Counted from the stretch's first letter, positions 13,821-23,649 are shown. The stretch: 27,766 nucleotides of DNA from CAYZMH01 sp964479445 (GCA_964479445.1 CAYZMH010000044.1:1-27766), one strand, 5' to 3'. Notes: generated by a model from the sequence alone, not told the origin. Numbers and translations: made by a program.

Positions 13821-16445
13821 ATGAAACGATTTGTATTTCTGCTTATATGCATTGGGATATCTCTCTGGATAAGCCCCCTTGAGAATTATGCACAATCGAA
13901 TATTGAAACCCCGCAAGCCCATTTCGGTTTTCAACCCGGATCTGACGGGAACCTGTTCGGTTATGATGCACTGATCGACTACCTGCAGAAACTGGAAGAG
14001 GCTTCCCCCCGCATTCACCTGGAGAATATCGGTACTTCCCCCCTGGGCAAGCCCATTTATATCGCATTTATCTCCAACGAACAAAACATCCGCAATTTAC
14101 CCCGGTATAAGGAGATCAACCGGAAACTGGCCCTGGATCCCGGTCTGACCGGCGATGAACGGCAAAAATTCATCGATGAAGGCCGGGTCTTTGTGCTGGC
14201 TACCCTCTCCATGCACTCATCCGAAGTGGGACCTTCCCAGTCAGCACCGATCATCGCCCACGAGATGATCACCGGCAGTGATCCGAAAATGCGCAGCTAC
14301 CTTGACGAGGTGGTCTATATGATGGTACCCTGCCACAATCCCGACGGCATGGATATGGTGGTGGACAATTACCATAAGTACAAGGATACAGAATATGAAG
14401 GAGCTTCCCTGCCTTCGGTATATCACAAATACGTGGGGCACGATAATAACCGCGATTTTGTTACCCTGAGCCAGGAAGACACCAAAGCCATAGCCAGGAT
14501 CTATAACCAGACGTGGTTCCCCCAGGTAATGGTGGAGAAGCACCAGATGGGATCCACCGGTACCCGCTATTTTGTGCCGCCGAACCACGATCCCATTGCC
14601 GAAAACGTACCGGCCGGTATCTTTAGCTGGTCGGGGATATTCGGACAAAACATGGCGAATGACATGACCCGGGAAAACCTGGCCGGTGTATCCCAGCATT
14701 ACCTGTTCGACGATTACTGGCCCGGTTCCACCGAGACCTGTATCTGGAAAAACGTGATCGGATTTCTTACCGAAGCAGCCAGTGCCCGCCTGGCAAAACC
14801 CATCTACATTGAACCCAATGAGCTGCGTGTACGCGGGAAAGGTCTTTCCGAATATAAGAAAAGTATCAATATGTTGCTGCCCTGGGAGGGCGGCTGGTGG
14901 CGTCTGAGCGATATCGTTGAATATGAAATTGTCTCCACGCGGTCGATTATTAAAACCGCTGCCCTGCACCGCGAGGATATCCTTACTTTCCGGAACGACA
15001 TCTGCCGTGATATGGTGACCATGGGTAAGACCCAACCACCGTATTACTACATCATGCCCCGCAAACAACACGACCCCGGGGAGCTGGTGAAGCTGGTCGC
15101 ATTGCTGAAAGAGCATGGGATTGACGTATTTGAACTGGAAACCACGCTCACCCTGGAGGGCAGGGCCTATTACCCGGGCGATATCGTGGTTCCCCTGGCC
15201 CAACCCTTCCGCGCATTTATCAAAGAGGTGATGGAAAAACAGGAGTTTCCCGAGCGCCATTACACTCCGGATGGTGAACTTATAAAGCCATATGATATAA
15301 CAAGTTGGTCCCTTCCACTTCACCGACATGTTGAATCCTTTGAGGTCGAAACCCGAAGCACAGAGCTGGAGGAGGGCATACGCGTTATAGAGGGGCGGTA
15401 TGATCTTTCCACCCCGATGGATCAGGAGGCAACTATTGTCGTTCTTCCGGCGGAGTACAACGAATCGTTCCGAACGGCCTTCTCCGCCCTGGAAGAGGGA
15501 TTCCGGGTTGAACGAGTGACAGAAACTTTAAATTCCGGGCAGTTGAACGTTTCAAAGGGCAGTTTCGTGATAGAGGTCAGTGACCGCAAACGGGCCGAAC
15601 TGGAGAAGCTACTGGAAGACTACCCGGTTCCCCAAAGGGAACTCACCGGCAAGGAAGAGATCAGTACGCGGGAAGTCACCATACCAACGATTGCCCTGGT
15701 GGAGACCTATTTCCACGATATGGATGCCGGCTGGACCCGGTTTATCCTGGATCAGTATCATATCCCCTTTGATGTAGTGAACCCCCATGAGCTGAAAGAG
15801 ACAGACCTGCAGGGGGATTACGACGTAGTGTTGATTCCGGATACGGATAAAAACCTCCTGCTGGAAGGTAAATATAAATCGGGGAACAGGTACTACCTGG
15901 GTAATTATCATCCCGATTATGTAAAAGGTATGGGAAAAGAGGGGTTGAAAAAACTGGTATCCTACCTGGATGAAGGAGGGAAAATCATATGCTGGGGCCG
16001 CTCCTCATCCCTTTTCGAAGGAGTGCTCACCTTTCCTGAGGGGGAGGATAAAGAAGAGTTCCAGCTGCCGTTCAGGGATATATCCGGCGAACTGAAGAAA
16101 GACGGATTGTATATTCCCGGAAGCCTGGTGGAGATCAATGTCTTGCAGGATCACCCCCTTACGCTGGGCATGCCTGCCCAAACCGGGGTGTTTTCCAGGG
16201 GCCGGCCCGTATTCCAGACAGGTATACCCGGATTTGATACCGACCGGAGGGTGATCGCAACCTATCCCGAAAAGGAGATCCTCCTGAGCGGGTATGCCAA
16301 ACACGAAGAGGAGATGGGGCTAAAGAGCGCGATGATCTGGCTCAAGAAAGGAGAGGGAGAGATGGTGTTGTTCGGATTCCAGCCCCAGTTTAGAGCTTCC
16401 ACTCAATCCAGCTTTAAGTTATTGTTTAATTCAATATTGTTATAA
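13821..16445 (+). CDS. Large secreted M14-family zinc carboxypeptidase
   Basis: 874 residues from the ATG at 13821, with a signal peptide ending NYAQ (residue 25). The peptidase domain spans about residues 45-370: zinc ligands H132 and E135 in M-H-S-S-E, a third candidate H241 in E-K-H-Q-M-G, substrate-carboxylate residues N210-R211 in D-N-N-R-D-F, and a candidate general base E318 in G-F-L-T-E-A-A. The C-terminal half, from about 610, contains a V-E-T-Y-F-H-D-M-D-A-G-W segment and Rossmann-like strands as in the GATase-like modules attached to this Bacteroidota M14 subgroup. It should act in the periplasm or outside on peptides. No T9SS C-terminal sorting domain is visible. Single-gene transcript. 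Confidence 0.9.
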   Translation: MKRFVFLLICIGISLWISPLENYAQSNIETPQAHFGFQPGSDGNLFGYDALIDYLQKLEEASPRIHLENIGTSPLGKPIYIAFISNEQNIRNLPRYKEINRKLALDPGLTGDERQKFIDEGRVFVLATLSMHSSEVGPSQSAPIIAHEMITGSDPKMRSYLDEVVYMMVPCHNPDGMDMVVDNYHKYKDTEYEGASLPSVYHKYVGHDNNRDFVTLSQEDTKAIARIYNQTWFPQVMVEKHQMGSTGTRYFVPPNHDPIAENVPAGIFSWSGIFGQNMANDMTRENLAGVSQHYLFDDYWPGSTETCIWKNVIGFLTEAASARLAKPIYIEPNELRVRGKGLSEYKKSINMLLPWEGGWWRLSDIVEYEIVSTRSIIKTAALHREDILTFRNDICRDMVTMGKTQPPYYYIMPRKQHDPGELVKLVALLKEHGIDVFELETTLTLEGRAYYPGDIVVPLAQPFRAFIKEVMEKQEFPERHYTPDGELIKPYDITSWSLPLHRHVESFEVETRSTELEEGIRVIEGRYDLSTPMDQEATIVVLPAEYNESFRTAFSALEEGFRVERVTETLNSGQLNVSKGSFVIEVSDRKRAELEKLLEDYPVPQRELTGKEEISTREVTIPTIALVETYFHDMDAGWTRFILDQYHIPFDVVNPHELKETDLQGDYDVVLIPDTDKNLLLEGKYKSGNRYYLGNYHPDYVKGMGKEGLKKLVSYLDEGGKIICWGRSSSLFEGVLTFPEGEDKEEFQLPFRDISGELKKDGLYIPGSLVEINVLQDHPLTLGMPAQTGVFSRGRPVFQTGIPGFDTDRRVIATYPEKEILLSGYAKHEEEMGLKSAMIWLKKGEGEMVLFGFQPQFRASTQSSFKLLFNSILL

Positions 16446-16663
16446 TACCTATTTATAATATTTTATCAAAGTAAACTTTATTATCCAATCCATCTGCAGG
16501 ATGCCCTCGGTCACTGCAATGGGGTTATGTGGTTTCGTTAAATACAAAGGGAATGAAGATCAGGGATGAATAAAAACACCGGGATCCTGTAACGTGGCAT
16601 TATCCTTGTTGAGGAGTTCAGAAATCAAAATCCAACCGTACCATTTTGCTAAACTCAACGACA

Positions 16664-17104
16664 ATGAAAAAAGCACTCTTTATTCTGTTATTCACAGCAC
16701 TTGCTGCAGGATGTTTTTCACAAACAGCTATTGGAGCGCGGGGATTATTCGGTGTAGACGGGAATGCTTACGGAGGCCTGGAGTTTTCGTTACAGAAACC
16801 GGGTCAAAGTGAATTTGACCTGGGATTTCTCAACGACTCCTGGAAATTTACCGGGTTGAAACTCTTTGAGCTCATTCCCTCCAACGGGATCGGATTGTAC
16901 CTGGGAGCCGGTATGGGATTGGGGTACTACCAGCCCTACGATGAGGTGTTTGCCACCTTTGCCGGGAACATAGGATCGTATGTTATCCTGGGTCCCATCC
17001 AGGTTGGTTTGGATTGGCGTCCGGAGTGGAACTTTTTTAATACCCCGGGTAATGATCTGACGTTTAACCTTGCCTTATCCGGCAGACTCGTTTTTGGGCG
17101 ATAA
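16664..17104 (+). CDS. Small predicted outer-membrane beta-barrel protein
   Basis: 146 residues from the ATG at 16664; the in-frame TTG at 16646 is less likely. A signal peptide ends C-F-S-Q (about residue 21). The mature part alternates glycine and aromatic residues (G-L-Y-L-G-A-G-M-G-L-G-Y-Y) and ends in a strand with R-L-V-F-G-R; a terminal phenylalanine-containing strand and repeated amphipathic strands point to a small six- to eight-stranded barrel. No family is recognised. It follows the M14 peptidase after 218 bases of non-coding sequence in which I see no clear terminator or RNA. Confidence 0.65.
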   Translation: MKKALFILLFTALAAGCFSQTAIGARGLFGVDGNAYGGLEFSLQKPGQSEFDLGFLNDSWKFTGLKLFELIPSNGIGLYLGAGMGLGYYQPYDEVFATFAGNIGSYVILGPIQVGLDWRPEWNFFNTPGNDLTFNLALSGRLVFGR

Positions 17105-17182
17105 CACAATCGAACCGTTTAATGGCAGGTGATTCCGGCTATTCAAAGGGATGTTTGGATACGTGGTCGCGGGTTAGTTTGG

Positions 17183-17848
17183 TCACCCGTTGAACGACCT
17201 GACTTTTTCAATGCGCATGGCAAACGGGATGTTCTCGTGTGAGAACTCATAGGCGGTCATGTTCATTCCGCCGCCGCCGGCCCGGAACTGGACGCGGTTC
17301 TTTTTCAGGGCCGCCTCCAGGTTGTTGCTCATGTAATTTTCCACTACCAGTTTAATGGTCCCGTAATAGAGTTCGGTGATCATATAAACCCGCCGGATTC
17401 TTCCGTCATAATCCTGCCAGCGGTTGTTCTTCATGGCCTCCAGGAAGTGATCAATTTTCACACGAAGCAGGGGACTCATCTCCCGGATCTGCAGGTCGGA
17501 AAAGGTGAATTTGCTTACGCTTTCCCACTCGAATTCACCTTTTAATTTACCCAGTCCGGGATGAGCCAGCTCGGCAAGGTATTCCGAATCCACATTAATC
17601 GCACGCTCGGCAAAGTGCGCCTCCTTCAGGGGTGTTTCGTCCACCTCTTCCCGGAATTCCCTGAAACCTGACTTATCGATCAGCTCCGCGTCCAGGAATG
17701 CCGTGAAGATCGAATCGGGCATGTTTTTAAAGGAGAAAACCGGTGCGCCGGTCAGTGGTGTCCATACCAGTTCACCCAGTTTAATTCCTTCATGGGAGGC
17801 GGTGATCAGTTCCAGGTCGTAATGTTTTTTAAATGCTCTGATTTCCAT
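17183..17848 (-). CDS. Cytoplasmic protein of unknown function
   Basis: 221 residues, no signal peptide or membrane segment. The sequence is rich in charged residues with a short G-G-G-G run near residue 193 (R-A-G-G-G-G-M-N-M) and a helical segment around 125-180 (R-V-K-I-D-H-F-L-E-A-M). I do not recognise the family and see no catalytic motif. It converges on the small barrel gene (78-base gap) and is divergent from cvpA, so it is a single-gene transcript. Translation from the ATG at 17848 is unambiguous. Codon use looks like that of its neighbours. Confidence 0.65.
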   Translation of the reverse strand: MEIRAFKKHYDLELITASHEGIKLGELVWTPLTGAPVFSFKNMPDSIFTAFLDAELIDKSGFREFREEVDETPLKEAHFAERAINVDSEYLAELAHPGLGKLKGEFEWESVSKFTFSDLQIREMSPLLRVKIDHFLEAMKNNRWQDYDGRIRRVYMITELYYGTIKLVVENYMSNNLEAALKKNRVQFRAGGGGMNMTAYEFSHENIPFAMRIEKVRSFNG

Positions 17849-18051
17849 GACAGGTTCGTTTTTCTTTCAAGTTACAAAAAAGAATGATTCAACCGCCACA
17901 GCGGGGTGAGGAACCGGCAGGAACATTGGATTCACTGACCGGGAGGAGATCAATCTCGCCGAAAATCCTAATAAAGGTGGATGAAAAATGAATGGAATTG
18001 AAAAGAAATACCTTATTTTGTGCTGTTGTTGAAACGGTGAATTCGGTACGG

Positions 18052-18606
18052 ATGAATATTCTGGATATAATACTGGTTGTCCCGCTCTTATGGGCTGTTT
18101 ACCGTGGATTTAAAAAGGGATTGATTTACATGGCAGCATCCCTTTTGGCCCTGGTCCTTGGAATTCTTGGTGCAATCAGGTTCCACGAAGACACTGCCGG
18201 TCTGCTGGATCAATGGTTCACCATTCATCCCGATCACCTCAGGTTGGTTTCATTTGCGGTAACCTTTATTGCCCTGGTGCTGATCGTACATCTTGCCGCT
18301 TTCCTGGTGGATAAGCTTATTAAGGCAGTGGCCCTGAATTTCATCAATCGCCTGGCAGGTATGGTATTCGGTGTTTTTGTGACCGCCTTTATCATCAGCA
18401 TCATTTTGCTCCCTGTGCAGGCTGCCAATGAGAAAAAACAATTTCTCTCCGAAGAGAAGATCGAACAGTCCCTGTTATATAAGCCGCTGGTCAAACTGGC
18501 CCCGACCGTTTTACCATACCTGAAACGGGCGGAGTTCAGGGAGTGGATCCCGGAACGAAAGCAACCGGATGATTCAGAAGATAAGGAAGAGCCGGCCGTG
18601 GCCTAG
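18052..18606 (+). CDS. CvpA-family inner-membrane protein
   Basis: 184 residues from the ATG at 18052, giving the usual family start M-N-I-L-D-I-I-L-V-V-P followed by R-G-F-K-K-G-L; an upstream ATG at 17992 would add a polar leader not typical of the family. Four hydrophobic helices are visible (about 4-20, 26-46, 66-87, 104-124), then a polar tail ending in acidic residues. CvpA proteins are named for colicin V production and are linked to envelope stress, but their molecular role is unclear. The gene precedes tyrS by 53 bases on the same strand and may head the tyrS-wzz-wzy transcript. Confidence 0.85.
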   Translation: MNILDIILVVPLLWAVYRGFKKGLIYMAASLLALVLGILGAIRFHEDTAGLLDQWFTIHPDHLRLVSFAVTFIALVLIVHLAAFLVDKLIKAVALNFINRLAGMVFGVFVTAFIISIILLPVQAANEKKQFLSEEKIEQSLLYKPLVKLAPTVLPYLKRAEFREWIPERKQPDDSEDKEEPAVA

Positions 18607-18659
18607 CCGGATTAATAAATAAATAATCGTTAACCCAGTAAACGAACCCGGATAAGAAA

Positions 18660-19949
18660 ATGAGTTTTGTAGAAGAATTGAAGTGGAGGGGGATGATCCA
18701 TGATATCATGCCCGGCACAGAGGAGATGCTTCGCGGGGAGATGGTATCGGCCTACGTAGGGATCGATCCTACAGCCGATTCACTGCATATCGGGCACCTG
18801 GTGGGCGTGATGATGCTCAAGCACCTGCAGCATGCAGGCCATCGTCCGATTGCCCTGGTGGGAGGTGCCACAGGCATGATCGGGGATCCCAGCGGGAAGT
18901 CGCAGGAGAGAAACCTCCTGGATGAACCTACCCTCAGGCATAACCAGGAGTGCATCCGTAAACAGATTGCCAACTTCCTGGATTTTGAAACCGAAAGGCC
19001 TAACAGGGCCCTGATGGTCAATAATTACGACTGGATGAAGGATTATACCTTCCTCGGGTTCATCCGGGACATTGGCAAACACATCACCGTGAATTACATG
19101 ATGGCCAAGGATTCGGTGAAAAAGCGACTGGGGGCCGATTCTGCAGCCGGTATGTCGTTCACAGAGTTTACCTACCAGCTGGTACAGGGATTCGATTTCC
19201 TTGCTCTCTACCGGGAGTATGGTTGCAGGCTGCAGATGGGGGGATCGGATCAATGGGGAAACATTACCACCGGAACCGAGCTGATTCGAAGGATCGATGG
19301 CGGAGAGGCGTATGCCCTCACCTGTCCGTTGATCACTAAATCGGACGGCGGGAAGTTCGGAAAGACCGAAGATGGAAATGTGTGGCTGGACCCGGAACGT
19401 ACATCCCCCTATAAGTTTTACCAGTTCTGGTTGAATGTATCCGATGAAGATGCAGCCAAATACATCAGGATATTTACCATGCTTTCCAGGGAGGAGGTCA
19501 ACCGGTTGGCGGATGATCATGCAGCTGCACCACATGAGCGCCTTCTGCAAAAACGACTTGCCGGGGAGGTAACCGTGATGGTTCATTCGCGGGAAGATTA
19601 CGAGATGGCAGTGGAAGCCTCCAGCATACTATTTGGTAAAGCGACTACCGAATCCCTTCGCCGTATTCCGGAAAACGTTTTTCTGTCGGTCTTTGACGGG
19701 GTGCCTCGATTTTCTGTCTCCCCCGGAAATATGGAAAAGGAGATGATGCAATTGCTGGTGGAAGATACAGGTATTTTTGCATCACGCGGTGAGTTGCGCC
19801 GCCTGGTTAAAGGAGGGGGGATCAGCATTAACAAGCAGAAAGTGACTGATCCGGAAATGCAGATTAACCGGAATGACTATATTAACGACAAATACCTTCT
19901 GGTTCAGAAGGGAAAAAAGAATTATTACCTTATTCAAGTTGCCAATTAA
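18660..19949 (+). CDS. tyrS: Tyrosyl-tRNA synthetase
   Basis: 429 residues, class I aminoacyl-tRNA synthetase charging tRNA-Tyr. The H-I-G-H motif is at residues 43-46, the tyrosine pocket segment Q-M-G-G-S-D-Q-W-G-N around 192-201, and the KMSKS-equivalent K-F-G-K-T at 232-236. A C-terminal S4 RNA-binding domain (G-E-L-R-R-L-V-K-G-G-G-I) occupies about 355-425. Length and motifs match the TyrRS1 bacterial type. It lies eight bases upstream of the wzz-like gene, so surface polysaccharide genes may be read through from it. Confidence 0.97.
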   Translation: MSFVEELKWRGMIHDIMPGTEEMLRGEMVSAYVGIDPTADSLHIGHLVGVMMLKHLQHAGHRPIALVGGATGMIGDPSGKSQERNLLDEPTLRHNQECIRKQIANFLDFETERPNRALMVNNYDWMKDYTFLGFIRDIGKHITVNYMMAKDSVKKRLGADSAAGMSFTEFTYQLVQGFDFLALYREYGCRLQMGGSDQWGNITTGTELIRRIDGGEAYALTCPLITKSDGGKFGKTEDGNVWLDPERTSPYKFYQFWLNVSDEDAAKYIRIFTMLSREEVNRLADDHAAAPHERLLQKRLAGEVTVMVHSREDYEMAVEASSILFGKATTESLRRIPENVFLSVFDGVPRFSVSPGNMEKEMMQLLVEDTGIFASRGELRRLVKGGGISINKQKVTDPEMQINRNDYINDKYLLVQKGKKNYYLIQVAN

Positions 19950-19957
19950 ACCTGAAC

Positions 19958-20935
19958 ATGATGAAAAGTAAGGAACAAAAACGGTACAATTTCAGCTCGG
20001 TGGATCTTTTGATCTATATGTGGAATAAAAGAAAGATCCTTGTTATTGTGAGTGTGGTAGCCGCGATAGCCTCGATCATTGTCTCATTCACCATTACCCC
20101 CAAGTTCAAATCATCGGTGATCATGTTTCCCACCACGGGAGCATCCATATCCAAGTCGCTTCTTTCCTCCAATTACATGGGCCGGCAGGATGCTTATGGA
20201 TTTGGTGAAGAGGAACAGGCGGAGCAATTACTCCAGGTACTCAATTCTGAGCAGATCCGGGAACGGATCATCCGGAAATACAATCTCATGGAGCATTACG
20301 AGATTGATCCCTCTTCCCGCTATCCCTATACCCAGCTCTACGAAGAGTGGAAATCCAATATCAAGTTCAGGCGGACCGAGTTTATGTCGGTGGAGGTGGC
20401 GGTGATGGATAAAGATCCGCAAATGGCAGCTGACATTGCCAATGACATTGCTAATCTGATCGATACGGTGTATAACGAAATGAAAAAACAGCGGGCCGAA
20501 GCGGCCCTGGAGCTGGTGGAAAATGAATACGAAGAAGGGGAGGAAAACATTCGTAATATGCAGGATTCCATACAGCTTGTGGGCAAAGAGATCGCTGCAG
20601 ACATGCAGCGGTTCGGAGCAAACTCCATTTCACAGGTTGCCCGGTCATTTGCAGAGCACGGAGGCCGCTTCCTGGCCCTTGCAAGCAGACTGGATCATGA
20701 AACGGAAGTCCTGGCCGAACTGAGGCAACGTTACAAGGAAGCACGGGTTGAAGCAGTACAAAACCTGCCCCATAAATTTATAGTGGATCGCGCCTATGCA
20801 TCTGAGAAAAAGGACTACCCCAATAAATCCCTTATTGTCATTATCGCCACAGCGTCAGCATTCCTTCTGACCCTGATCCTGTTGATCATCAGTGACAGCA
20901 TACGGGAACGCACAACAGGTAAGAAAGAAGAGTAG
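19958..20935 (+). CDS. Wzz-type polysaccharide chain-length determinant
   Basis: 325 residues. One transmembrane helix near residues 28-49 and another near 293-312 flank a periplasmic region with a long charged coiled-coil part (about 150-270), and K-K-D-Y-P-N-K precedes the second helix, as in Wzz_N/PCP proteins. No C-terminal tyrosine kinase domain is present, so it is of the PCP1/2-without-kinase kind. It controls the length of polymer made by a Wzy polymerase in the inner membrane, and the next gene encodes just such a protein. The stop TAG shares its G with the following GTG start. Confidence 0.85.
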   Translation: MMKSKEQKRYNFSSVDLLIYMWNKRKILVIVSVVAAIASIIVSFTITPKFKSSVIMFPTTGASISKSLLSSNYMGRQDAYGFGEEEQAEQLLQVLNSEQIRERIIRKYNLMEHYEIDPSSRYPYTQLYEEWKSNIKFRRTEFMSVEVAVMDKDPQMAADIANDIANLIDTVYNEMKKQRAEAALELVENEYEEGEENIRNMQDSIQLVGKEIAADMQRFGANSISQVARSFAEHGGRFLALASRLDHETEVLAELRQRYKEARVEAVQNLPHKFIVDRAYASEKKDYPNKSLIVIIATASAFLLTLILLIISDSIRERTTGKKEE

Positions 20936-22413
20936 TGCATTGGGCCAGTTTACATAAACCCCCGGTGTTCTGGGTCTGGATTGCCACCATCGCCTACGTG
21001 GTTCTCAACACGGTGTTGATCTACCTGGAATTTTTCTACCTGCCGCTGGTACCGCTGGCCCTGTTGTTCTTGCTGATTGCTTTTACACGGATGGATGTAC
21101 TGCTTTACATTGTAGTGCTTTTTGTCCCTCTCTCAATACCCCTCAGCGAAATGGTTTCAGGCCTTCCGGTGGATATTTACCTGCCTACGGAACCCTTGCT
21201 GGCCGCGCTGTTGATCCTTTACCTGCTGAAGTATTTATCCGGTGAGCGGGTGGACCTGAAAGTTTTACGGCACCCTGTAACCCTGGCGATCTTTTTCCAG
21301 TTAGCATGGATACTGATTACCACCATTACCAGTACAGATCCTGTTATATCCCTGAAATATTTTATTTCCAGGTTGTGGTTCATCGTGGGATTCTTTATTC
21401 TTGCCACGCAGCTTTTCCGGGATGAAAAACGGATGCACCGCTACGCGTGGCTCTACATTATAAGTTTCTCCGTGGTGATTGTCTACACACTGGTACGGCA
21501 CGCCGGGCATGGCCTGGATAACCAGATGATGGCCCATAGCGTAATGCAACCCTTTTACAACGATCATACTTCTTACGGGGCTACACTGGCCATGTTGTTG
21601 CCCGTATTGCTTTCTTTCTTCCTTTTAATAAGGCGCGGAGATATGAATGTCAGGTTCCTGATGGGATTACTCATAGTCTTTTTCCTGGCAGCCACCGTTT
21701 TTTCTTACACACGCGCAGCATGGGTCAGTTTGATAGGTGGATTTATGGTGTGGCTGGCCATCCGGTTTCGCATCAAATTTGAGATCCTGGCGATCAGCGC
21801 AGCAGTTCTGGTGGCCCTGTTCTTCCTGTTCAGGCCCCAGATACTCCTGCAGCTGGAAGAAAACCGGCAACGATCTTCCGGCGACCTGGCCGAGCATGTC
21901 CAATCCATCGCCAACATTACAACCGATCAGTCCAACCTGGAACGGATCAACCGCTGGAGTTGTGCTTACAGGATGTGGAAGGAGAGGCCTGTATTCGGAT
22001 TTGGTCCGGGTACCTACCAGTTCGAATACGGCAGGTTCCAGCGTTCGTATGAGAAGACGGAGATCAGCACCGATTTCGGAACCCGCGGCACTGCGCACAG
22101 TGAGTACCTCGGACCATTATCCGAGTCGGGTTTACTGGGAATGGTTAGTATTTTGCTGGTAATTACAACCACCCTTATAACCGGAATACGTGTTCATTTG
22201 CGCACAAAAAGCCGCAGGATCAAACTATTCTCCATGGGGGTGATCATCGGATTGGTGACCTATTATATCCACGGTATTCTCAATAATTTCCTGGATACGG
22301 ATAAATCTTCGGCCCTGTTCTGGGGGTTTACAGCCATGCTGGTAGCGATGGATGTATATCACCGCGACAGGGAAGAGGATCCCGCGCAAGAGGGAAAGGC
22401 CGAAGAACAGTGA
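20935..22413 (+). CDS. O-antigen polymerase/ligase family membrane protein (Wzy/WaaL)
   Basis: 492 residues starting at a GTG that overlaps the preceding stop by one base (TAGTG); the next in-frame ATG would delete the first helices. About eleven to twelve hydrophobic helices are visible with one large periplasmic loop at about 295-390. Wzy_C-type motifs are present: S-Y-T-R-A-A-W-V-S, F-G-F-G-P-G-T-Y-Q-F, and H-S-E-Y-L-G-P-L-S-E-S-G-L-L-G. Such proteins polymerise lipid-linked repeat units or ligate them to lipid A core; polymerase is favoured by the adjacent wzz. No glycosyltransferase or flippase gene follows. It ends directly against the stop of the convergent phosphatase gene. Confidence 0.85.
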   Translation: MHWASLHKPPVFWVWIATIAYVVLNTVLIYLEFFYLPLVPLALLFLLIAFTRMDVLLYIVVLFVPLSIPLSEMVSGLPVDIYLPTEPLLAALLILYLLKYLSGERVDLKVLRHPVTLAIFFQLAWILITTITSTDPVISLKYFISRLWFIVGFFILATQLFRDEKRMHRYAWLYIISFSVVIVYTLVRHAGHGLDNQMMAHSVMQPFYNDHTSYGATLAMLLPVLLSFFLLIRRGDMNVRFLMGLLIVFFLAATVFSYTRAAWVSLIGGFMVWLAIRFRIKFEILAISAAVLVALFFLFRPQILLQLEENRQRSSGDLAEHVQSIANITTDQSNLERINRWSCAYRMWKERPVFGFGPGTYQFEYGRFQRSYEKTEISTDFGTRGTAHSEYLGPLSESGLLGMVSILLVITTTLITGIRVHLRTKSRRIKLFSMGVIIGLVTYYIHGILNNFLDTDKSSALFWGFTAMLVAMDVYHRDREEDPAQEGKAEEQ

Positions 22414-23649
22414 TCATAAAGATGAGCCGGGGAATTCAGCGGCAATGATGGAAATATCGTCAAAAATGGAGGCGCTGCCCTCCAGGATCTTCTGTTTCTC
22501 TATGATGGTCTGGATATTATCCTGTATGGAAGCATCGTTCTTTAATTCCACTTCCAATTTATCGGTGCCAAATTCAATACCGCTTTCATTGAGGACCTCC
22601 ACCAGTCCGTCGGTATAGCAAAAAAGCTTTGAAGGGGAATCCAGCTTTATTCGCTGCTCATTGACAAATGGGAGTTCATCAAGCATGCCCATCCCCACGC
22701 AGCCGCTTACCAGGTGCGTCATTTTTTTCTTTTCTTTTTCATACAGAAGCGGGGGATTGTGCCCGGCATTCACATAGTTTAGCTCCTTGCTGGTATAGTT
22801 GTATCGCCCGATAAAGAGGGTGATAAATTTCTCCCCCTTGGCGCTGTTCATGACCCTTTCGTTCAGTTTGGTCAGCAGATCTGGCAGGGAGATTGTCATG
22901 GTAAAAAGCGCCCTCAGATTTGCCTGGAAATTGGACATTAATATCGCTGCCGAGATCCCTTTCCCTGATACATCGGCAATACAGAAACCGACCTCCTCGT
23001 GATTCAATTCGACCACATCGTAGTAGTCACCACCCACATCGTAATGAGGATGGTAAAAGGCATACATGGCAATATGAGGGTTGTGCGGCAGCTTCTCCCT
23101 GGCCGGGATGAGCATGGTTTGCATTTTACTGGCCAGTTCCATCTCCCGGTTCAGGGCCTCCTGCAGGAGGGTCTCCTGGAAGAGCCGTTTATTTTCGATG
23201 GCAACGGTAATAATGTTGGAGAGGGTCTGGATAAACCGGAGGTGCTTGATAATGGGACTCACCCCTTCCCCTTCCTCGATATCTCCGATAAGTACATAGG
23301 AGATGGGTTTATCCTTATGGGAAACCGGGATTACGATATCGACCAACTCGGGAAAGCTGTCGGGTTCGGAAGTAACAAATGAAATCTCTGTATATGTGAG
23401 CAGATCGGTGTGAACACTTATGTTTTCTGAGAAATCCTGGCTGAACCCCGAGTTTAACAGGCATTCCCACTTCTCCCCCAATTTCATGACCAGGACTTTC
23501 CCGATATTCAGGTCATCGGTGAGCAATTTCTCAAACCTCCGGATCAGTTCATCTGTGGAGACATTGTCATTGATAGCCAATGTGATATCCAGCAGTGCAT
23601 TGAGTTTAAAGGTTGAGATTTTAAGCCTGTTCTCGGAAGTCTTCGTCAT
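22414..23649 (-). CDS. GAF-PP2C (SpoIIE/RsbU-type) serine/threonine phosphatase
   Basis: 411 residues, cytoplasmic. Residues about 20-155 look like a GAF-type sensor domain, a coiled helix at about 155-180 links to the phosphatase (L-A-S-K-M-Q-T-M-L-I-P). The PPM metal ligands are visible: D208 in V-G-G-D-Y-Y-D, D226 in I-A-D-V-S-G-K-G, D347 in Y-T-D-G-L-V-E, and D397/D398 in F-D-D-I-S. Such enzymes dephosphorylate anti-anti-sigma factors or other phosphoproteins in partner-switching systems; no STAS or anti-sigma gene is adjacent. Its stop codon abuts the wzy-like stop with no room for a terminator. It follows efp by 36 bases and may share its transcript. Confidence 0.88.
   Translation of the reverse strand: MTKTSENRLKISTFKLNALLDITLAINDNVSTDELIRRFEKLLTDDLNIGKVLVMKLGEKWECLLNSGFSQDFSENISVHTDLLTYTEISFVTSEPDSFPELVDIVIPVSHKDKPISYVLIGDIEEGEGVSPIIKHLRFIQTLSNIITVAIENKRLFQETLLQEALNREMELASKMQTMLIPAREKLPHNPHIAMYAFYHPHYDVGGDYYDVVELNHEEVGFCIADVSGKGISAAILMSNFQANLRALFTMTISLPDLLTKLNERVMNSAKGEKFITLFIGRYNYTSKELNYVNAGHNPPLLYEKEKKKMTHLVSGCVGMGMLDELPFVNEQRIKLDSPSKLFCYTDGLVEVLNESGIEFGTDKLEVELKNDASIQDNIQTIIEKQKILEGSASIFDDISIIAAEFPGSSL

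Noticed and set aside
14241..15329. Long open frame on the minus strand opposite the M14 peptidase
   Set aside because: It arises from the codon bias of the peptidase gene; the sense product has all catalytic motifs.
16446..16663. 218-base gap after the M14 peptidase gene
   Set aside because: No tRNA, hairpin with T-run, or conserved riboswitch-like structure could be recognised; only generic AT-rich sequence.
18780..19586. Open frame of 268 codons opposite tyrS
   Set aside because: Antisense shadow of a conserved synthetase gene without any family resemblance.
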